Origin: JARFQW01 sp963842955
GTDB lineage: Bacteria; Pseudomonadota; Gammaproteobacteria; Steroidobacterales; XN24
Assembly: GCA_963842955.1 (NCBI GenBank)
Contig: CAWJIJ010000011.1
Span: 372,001 to 436,000, forward strand
DNA length: 64,000 nucleotides
Direction: 5' to 3'
The notes under the pieces were generated by a model that was given only the letters and a program-made list of their open reading frames with translations, searched no databases and was not told the DNA's origin. The translations under genes were made by a program, and so were the position numbers. Positions 60,946 to 64,000 of the stretch are shown piece by piece; position 1 is the stretch's first letter, and the number at the start of each line of letters is the position of its first letter.

Positions 60946-61852
60946 TCAGGCATCCTGCCCTCGATGGCGTTCCGGGACCCGCCCCGTAGGAACGCTGTCT
61001 GCGGCGCGGTCGCAGTGGGCCTGCTGATCATCGAAGAAGACGTGGGGCCTGAACGCCTTGAGGATCTCGGTCTTGGGGACGCCGCCCATGAAAAAGGTCT
61101 CGTCAATCGTGACGCCCCAATGGATCAGGGTACGAATGACCCGTTCGTGGGCGGGCCCGCCCCGTGCCGTAACCAGTGCTGTCCGGATCGGGGCCTCAGT
61201 GTCCGCCGCCTGGCGCTGAATGGCAGCCAGCTTGTGCAGAAAACGGGCGAATGGGCCTTCACCGAGGGGCTCGCGGGCGTGCAGGGCTTCGTGGGCGATA
61301 AACGCCTCCAGCCCCCGCTCCTGGTAGATACGTTCCGATTCGTCGGAGAACAGAATCGCGTCACCATCAAAAGCGATCCGAATCTGGCCCAACTCTTCCA
61401 GCGGGTCGGACGGGCGATCGTACAGGAGGGCGGCGGCTACCTGACTGTCCAGCGCGCGCCGAACATCGTCCTCATAGCCGGAGAGAAACAGGTCCACCTT
61501 GAAGGCGTCCAGATAGGGAGCGAGTGGCGCTCCTCCCGTCAACGCGGCGCGTGAAATATCCAGGCCATAATGACGAATGGAGTGGAAGATCCTGAGACTG
61601 GTCTCGCCGGCATTCCGGGACATGACCACGACCTCTACCTGGCGCGCGGCGCCCGGTTGATTCAGGCCGAGCATCGCACGCACCAGTGGAAATCCCGTAC
61701 CCGGGCGCCAGGATCTCGCTCTCGCGCTCTGTCTGGTAAGCCCGGTAGGCCTCGAGCCCCTCGCTCTGGAAAATCCCGTCCTCCTTCTTCAGGTCGAAGA
61801 GGGCTCGCGACGAGATTCCGATAACGAGGCAGTTTTCAAGGTCAACGCCCAT
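60946..61852 (-). CDS. Cytosolic 5'-nucleotidase (NT5C1-like), one +1 frameshift
   Basis: The N-terminus MGVDLENCLVIGISSRALFD leads through EGLEAYRAYQTERE to LAPG in one frame; the next frame continues TGFPLVRAMLGLNQPG and VVVMSRNAGETSLRIFHSI. Skipping one base in GGGTACGGG (about 61698) joins them to about 301 residues. Later blocks are DVDATLFS-like FDGDAILFSDESERIYQ, HEALHAREPLGEGPF and DETFFMGGVPKTEILKAF. This is the bacterial family annotated as 5'-nucleotidase with a conserved FDGDAxLFSDE acidic motif, acting on nucleoside monophosphates in the cytoplasm. Its upstream neighbour is the rplQ terminator. Confidence 0.82.
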
Positions 61853-61920
61853 CTTGCCCTCCCCCTGAGGCGCCGATTATGCCGCCTGCGGACGGAAGGT
61901 CGAAGCATGCGGAGCCGAAA

Positions 61921-61955
61921 CGAAAACGGGGCCGGTGTCTCGCGACCCGGCCCCG
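61921..61955 (-). terminator. Terminator of rpsD-rpoA-rplQ
   Basis: On the minus strand, CGGGGCCGG (61955-61947) pairs with CCGGCCCCG (61935-61927) around an 11-nt loop and is followed by TTTTCG. It lies 24 bp past the rplQ stop. Confidence 0.88.
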
Positions 61956-61978
61956 CACAAATCGTGCCGACGTCCGCT

Positions 61979-62356
61979 CTACTCCGCGGCTTCGGATTCC
62001 GGCTGGTCTACCAGCTGAACGATGGCCATCGGCGCGGCGTCGCCAGCCCGGAAGCCGGTTTTCAGAATCCGCACATAACCACCGGGCCGATCCTGGTATC
62101 GGGGACCGAGCTCGTTGAAGAGCTTGCCGACCACTTCCTTGTCCCGCAGCCGGTCGAAAGCCCGACGTCTCTGCGCCACCCCGTCAACCTTGGCGAGGGT
62201 GATCAGGGGCTCGACGACCCGCCGAAGCTCCTTGGCCTTGGGCACCGTCGTGCGAATAGTGCCGTGACGGATAAGCGATGAGGTCATGTTGCGGAACATG
62301 GCCCGTCGGTGTGAGCTGTTGCGGCCCAGCGGCCGCCCGGACTTACGATGTCGCAT
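61979..62356 (-). CDS. rplQ: 50S ribosomal protein bL17
   Basis: 125 residues. MRHRKSGRPLGRNSSHRRAM at the start, HGTIRTTVPKAKELRRVVEP and RPGGYVRILKTGFRAGDAAPMA follow the family closely. Last gene of the alpha operon, 30 bp after rpoA, with a clear terminator behind it. Confidence 0.98.
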   Translation of the reverse strand: MRHRKSGRPLGRNSSHRRAMFRNMTSSLIRHGTIRTTVPKAKELRRVVEPLITLAKVDGVAQRRRAFDRLRDKEVVGKLFNELGPRYQDRPGGYVRILKTGFRAGDAAPMAIVQLVDQPESEAAE

Positions 62357-62386
62357 GATTATTCAGTTCCCGTGAGCGGCCGCCGG

Positions 62387-63388
62387 TCAGGCAACGCGCT
62401 CATCGTCCTGCCTGAGGCTGGCCGGCGGCCAGTTTTCCAGGCGCATTCCAAGAGTCAGCCCGTGGGCTTCCAGTACCTGCTTGATTTCCGTCAGGGACTT
62501 CTTGCCCAGGTTCGGCGTTCTCAGCAGCTCGACTTCAGTGCGCTGCACCAGGTCACCGATGTAATTGATGCTTTCCGCCTTGAGGCAGTTGGCGGACCGG
62601 ACCGTCAGTTCGAGTTCGTCCACCGGCTTCAAGAGAATCGGATCGATCGGCGGCTCCTTGCCGATGCCGGGGCCTTCTTCCTGGCCCTGCAGGTCCACGA
62701 ACACCGCCAGCTGGTCCTTGAGGATCGCGCCGGCGCGGCGGATGGATTCCTCGGGATCGATGGTCCCGTTGGTCTCCAGGTCAATGATCAGCTTGTCCAG
62801 GTCAGTACGCTGCTCCACCCGGGCAGCTTCGACCGTGTAGGCAACCCGGTTGATCGGGCTGAAGGACGCATCCAGCTGCAATCGCCCAATCGGGCCCCGC
62901 TGCTCCTCGAACGTCGCCCGCTGCACAGCCGGCCGGTAGCCGCGGCCGCGCTCGACCTTGAGGCTGATATTCAGGCTGCCCGCCTTCGTCAATGTCGCGA
63001 TCAACAGATCCGGGTTGACGACTTCGATATCGTGGTCAGTGACGATATCGCCAGCCGTGACCTGTCCGGGCCCCTTCTTGGAAATCGTCAGCTCAGCGTG
63101 GTCGCGCGTGTGCATCCGCAAGGCAACCTGCTTGAGATTGAGCAGGATGTCCACGACGTCTTCCTGCACGCCCTCGATGCTGGTGTACTCGTGGAGCACG
63201 CCGTCGATTTCGGCCTCGACGATGGCCGAGCCCGGCATGGAGGACAACAGGACACGACGCAGGGCATTACCCAGCGTGTGACCGAAACCACGCTCGAAGG
63301 GCTCGATGATGATCCGGGCCGAGGTCGCGGTCTGGGACTGGACCCGGACCACACGCGGCTTGAGGAACTCGCTTACAGATGACTGCAT
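62387..63388 (-). CDS. rpoA: RNA polymerase alpha subunit
   Basis: 333 residues. FERGFGHTLGNALRRVLLSS in the N-terminal assembly domain, VDILLNLKQVALRM, and the C-terminal domain helices LPT-type LRTPNLGKKSLTEIKQVL with RSANCLKAESINYIGDLVQ (the 265-determinant region that contacts UP elements and CRP). It forms the scaffold of RNA polymerase and lies between rpsD and rplQ in the standard order. Confidence 0.99.
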   Translation of the reverse strand: MQSSVSEFLKPRVVRVQSQTATSARIIIEPFERGFGHTLGNALRRVLLSSMPGSAIVEAEIDGVLHEYTSIEGVQEDVVDILLNLKQVALRMHTRDHAELTISKKGPGQVTAGDIVTDHDIEVVNPDLLIATLTKAGSLNISLKVERGRGYRPAVQRATFEEQRGPIGRLQLDASFSPINRVAYTVEAARVEQRTDLDKLIIDLETNGTIDPEESIRRAGAILKDQLAVFVDLQGQEEGPGIGKEPPIDPILLKPVDELELTVRSANCLKAESINYIGDLVQRTEVELLRTPNLGKKSLTEIKQVLEAHGLTLGMRLENWPPASLRQDDERVA

Positions 63389-63406
63389 GGATCTTAAGCC
63401 TCGCGA

Positions 63407-64000
63407 TTACTTGGAGTAGAGCTCGACGACCAGGTTTTCGTTGATGTCGGGAAGAATCTCGTCGCGATCCGGAAGCTGCTTCAACGTTCCGGTCATATTC
63501 TTCGTATCGACATCCACCCAGGCAGGGAGTCCGACCTGACCGGCGATCTCCAGAGCGTTCTGAATCCGCAGCTGCTTCCGGGCTTTCTCGCGAATGGCAA
63601 CAATGTCGCCGGCGCCAAGCTGACAGGACGGAATGTTGACAATTGTGCCGTTGACGGTGACGCCCTTGTGGCTGACGAGCTGCCGGGCCTCGGCCCGGGT
63701 GGCCGCAAAACCCATCCGGTAGACCGTATTGTCGAGGCGGCCTTCCAGGAGCTGAATCAGGTTTTCACCCGTGGAGCCCTTCTGCCGGGCGGCCTTCTTG
63801 TAGTAGTTCCGGAACTGGCGCTCCAGCACCCCGTACATGCGGCGGAGCTTCTGCTTCTCGCGCAACTGCAGGCCGTAGTCGGACACCCGCGGGCGCCGCT
63901 GGGGCGCGCCACCGGGAGGCACATCAGCCTTGCACTTCGAGTCCAGCGGACGAACGCTGCTCTTCAGGAAAAGATCGGTGCCCTCGCGACGGGAGAGCTT
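63407..64000 (-). CDS. rpsD: 30S ribosomal protein uS4 (5' end outside window)
   Basis: The frame is open to the last base: KLSRREGTDLFLKSSVRPLD at the window edge, then RVSDYGLQLREKQKLRRMYG, LLEGRLDNTVYRMGFAATRA and the end ENLVVELYSK. Only about the first eight codons are missing. uS4 nucleates small-subunit assembly and represses its own operon in E. coli by binding mRNA. A single cysteine lies in LDSKCKAD, so the four-cysteine zinc form is not present. Confidence 0.98.
   Translation of the reverse strand, partial: KLSRREGTDLFLKSSVRPLDSKCKADVPPGGAPQRRPRVSDYGLQLREKQKLRRMYGVLERQFRNYYKKAARQKGSTGENLIQLLEGRLDNTVYRMGFAATRAEARQLVSHKGVTVNGTIVNIPSCQLGAGDIVAIREKARKQLRIQNALEIAGQVGLPAWVDVDTKNMTGTLKQLPDRDEILPDINENLVVELYSK

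Overview
The window is a GC-rich chromosomal segment from a gammaproteobacterium. Gene order supports this: rpsD-rpoA-rplQ; rplM-rpsI; miaB-phoH-ybeY-corC-lnt; leuS-lptE and holA-nadD-rsfS-rlmH; maf-rng-yhdP-nitrilase-tldD; coq7 and a CRP homologue; divergent ssb/uvrA; and COQ7-type ubiquinone synthesis. I cannot name the genus. The mix (Pseudomonas/Xanthomonas-like crp and maf-to-tldD neighbourhoods, fused Sat-CysC) fits a deep-branching Chromatiales- or Xanthomonadales-like lineage, but that is inference. Almost everything is core genome; there is no phage, transposase, rRNA or CRISPR.

Layout. 1-8.3 kb: accessory genes: the end of a propeller-like protein, a VWA/OmpA lipoprotein, a basic secreted protein, a membrane LytTR regulator, a methyltransferase, a stand-alone membrane module, an outer-membrane-type protein, and a Baeyer-Villiger-type monooxygenase followed by a deleted remnant of an alpha/beta hydrolase. 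8.4-9.9 kb: rplM-rpsI-tRNA-Gln, then three 176-177 bp tandem repeats. Each repeat carries a terminator, and the two distal junctions also carry a 19-nt copy of the tRNA 3' end, an architecture very like the E. coli tyrT/rtT locus. 10-25 kb: redox, ubiquinone, crp, trpG, rpe, djlA, purC, purE-purK, pmbA, darP and an ExeA-like ATPase fused to FHA. 25.3-36.2 kb: a long minus-strand run tldD, nitrilase, yhdP, rng, maf, rlmH, rsfS, nadD, holA. 36.2-41 kb: an insertion separating holA from lptE, holding a DUF2946-like protein and a ZnuD-like TonB receptor (both heavily frameshifted), an M23 peptidase, a HIT protein, a LEA14-like lipoprotein and an HEXXH protein. 41-49.4 kb: lptE, leuS, lnt, corC, ybeY, phoH, miaB with overlapping ends. 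49.5-61.9 kb: sat-cysC, ssb/uvrA, ggt, an SLC13/RCK transporter, a retropepsin-like lipoprotein and a 5'-nucleotidase. 61.9-64 kb: rplQ, rpoA, rpsD.

Two signals stand out. The first is the rtT-like array downstream of tRNA-Gln. The second is a set of reading-frame breaks, almost all single-base insertions, confined to 36.3-61.7 kb. They are very dense in the metal-uptake pair (36.3-38.7 kb) and sparse in ssb, M23, a small membrane protein and a nucleotidase; sat-cysC has a one-base loss in a homopolymer. Breaks in genes that should be essential point to sequence error for at least some of them, whereas the density at 36.3-38.7 kb could be real decay. No such break was found in the first 36 kb.
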